NCBI GenBank assembly: GCA_003228965.1
Contig: QIGP01000397.1
Coordinates: 1 to 5,332, forward strand
Direction: 5' to 3'
Source of the DNA: Gammaproteobacteria bacterium
Lineage (GTDB): Bacteria > Pseudomonadota > Gammaproteobacteria > Steroidobacterales > SZUA-146
DNA length: 5,332 nt
The notes below the pieces were generated by a model. The model saw only the letters and a list, made by a program, of their open reading frames with translations. It searched no databases and was not told the DNA's origin. Shown one piece after another: positions 5,027-5,332 of the stretch; position 1 is the first letter of the stretch, and each line of letters begins with the position of its first letter. A program made the position numbers and the translations under genes.

Positions 5027-5332
5027 CTAAAAAATCCCCGCTTCTATACCTGCCGCAACAAGCTCACCCAGTTCTTCACATTGCTTCGGAAGCTTATCGC
5101 TAAATTTACCGTGCAACAACACAGGCGCTTGCACCAGCTTCCACTTGAGTCCGGCCGTAATTCTCTGCACGCCGTCTAACGTACCTTGACCGTCGAGACC
5201 GGCCCTCACGTAAAAAGCGAACGGCATGGCTTGAGTCACGTCGATGCAGTCGTAGTAAATACGCTCAAAAAAGTCTTTGATGAGTCCACTCATGGCACCA
5301 AAATTCTCGGTAGTTCCAATAATCACGGCATC
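5027..5332 (-). CDS. Flavodoxin-fold NAD(P)H-dependent reductase family protein, N-terminus cut by window edge
   Basis: The frame is open to the right edge and encodes the last 101 residues of a protein; the family is usually about 150-200 residues. The block DAVIIGTTENFGAMSGLIKDFFERIYYDC matches the FMN-contacting loop of flavodoxin-like reductases (the general pattern TPxNFGxMSGxxKDFFDR), and the C-terminal LGELVAAGIEAGIF helix is also typical. It probably binds FMN and reduces a quinone or other small acceptor in the cytoplasm, but the substrate is unknown. A GTG at 5324-5326 is an internal Val codon, not the start, because the similarity continues upstream of it. The stop is TAG at 5027-5029. 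The gene converges on the MoeB/ThiF-like gene and is probably not in its operon. Confidence 0.85.
   Translation of the reverse strand, partial: DAVIIGTTENFGAMSGLIKDFFERIYYDCIDVTQAMPFAFYVRAGLDGQGTLDGVQRITAGLKWKLVQAPVLLHGKFSDKLPKQCEELGELVAAGIEAGIF

Noticed and set aside
5324..5326. GTG as start codon of the right-edge flavodoxin-fold gene
   Set aside because: The frame continues with DAV before it, which fits the family strand leading into the FMN loop; the real start is beyond the window.
1..5332. Mobile elements, CRISPR arrays, tRNA or rRNA genes
   Set aside because: No transposase, long terminal repeats, regularly spaced repeats or cloverleaf-like sequence was seen on either strand.

Overview
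The window looks like chromosome from a gammaproteobacterium of moderate GC content. The best evidence is gene order. A divergently oriented gpmI (phosphoglycerate mutase) faces a co-directional run of a membrane-anchored rhodanese-like gene (yibN type), grxC (glutaredoxin 3), secB (export chaperone) and gpsA (glycerol-3-phosphate dehydrogenase). This block is well known from Pseudomonas, Escherichia and relatives, and SecB itself is essentially a proteobacterial protein. I cannot name the genus from the sequence.

Layout. Positions 1-1137 (minus) hold the first 379 codons of gpmI; its C-terminal part lies off the left edge. Positions 1138-1337 form a 200-bp divergent control region. It holds face-to-face overlapping promoters, a perfect 7-bp-arm dyad in the gpmI leader, and a 14-bp palindrome at the predicted start of the yibN transcript. 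Positions 1338-3609 (plus) hold yibN, grxC, secB and gpsA, with short gaps except for 77 bp before secB, where there is a 9-codon mini-ORF. Positions 3610-3778 are intergenic: a hairpin over the gpsA stop, a doubtful terminator, and an extended -10 promoter very like the yibN one. Positions 3779-4916 (plus) hold a two-gene unit: a small single-domain cupin that probably starts at TTG, and a 260-residue E1-like adenylyltransferase of the MoeB/ThiF/HesA family that starts at a GTG inside the cupin stop region. Positions 4917-5026 are a short convergent gap, and 5027-5332 (minus) hold the C-terminal 101 codons of a flavodoxin-fold reductase that enters from the right edge.

How the parts fit. The left two thirds is conserved housekeeping. 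GpmI serves lower glycolysis and gluconeogenesis, GrxC serves dithiol redox chemistry, SecB delivers preproteins to SecA, and GpsA makes sn-glycerol-3-phosphate for phospholipids. The accessory part is the cupin-MoeB/ThiF pair. It is translationally coupled and has its own promoter. No MoaD/ThiS-like carrier gene is seen in the window, so its pathway cannot be read from context. I see no mobile element, CRISPR array, tRNA or rRNA, and no clearly new multi-gene system. The most open questions are the cupin-E1 pair and the dense symmetry elements in the 1138-1337 control region.
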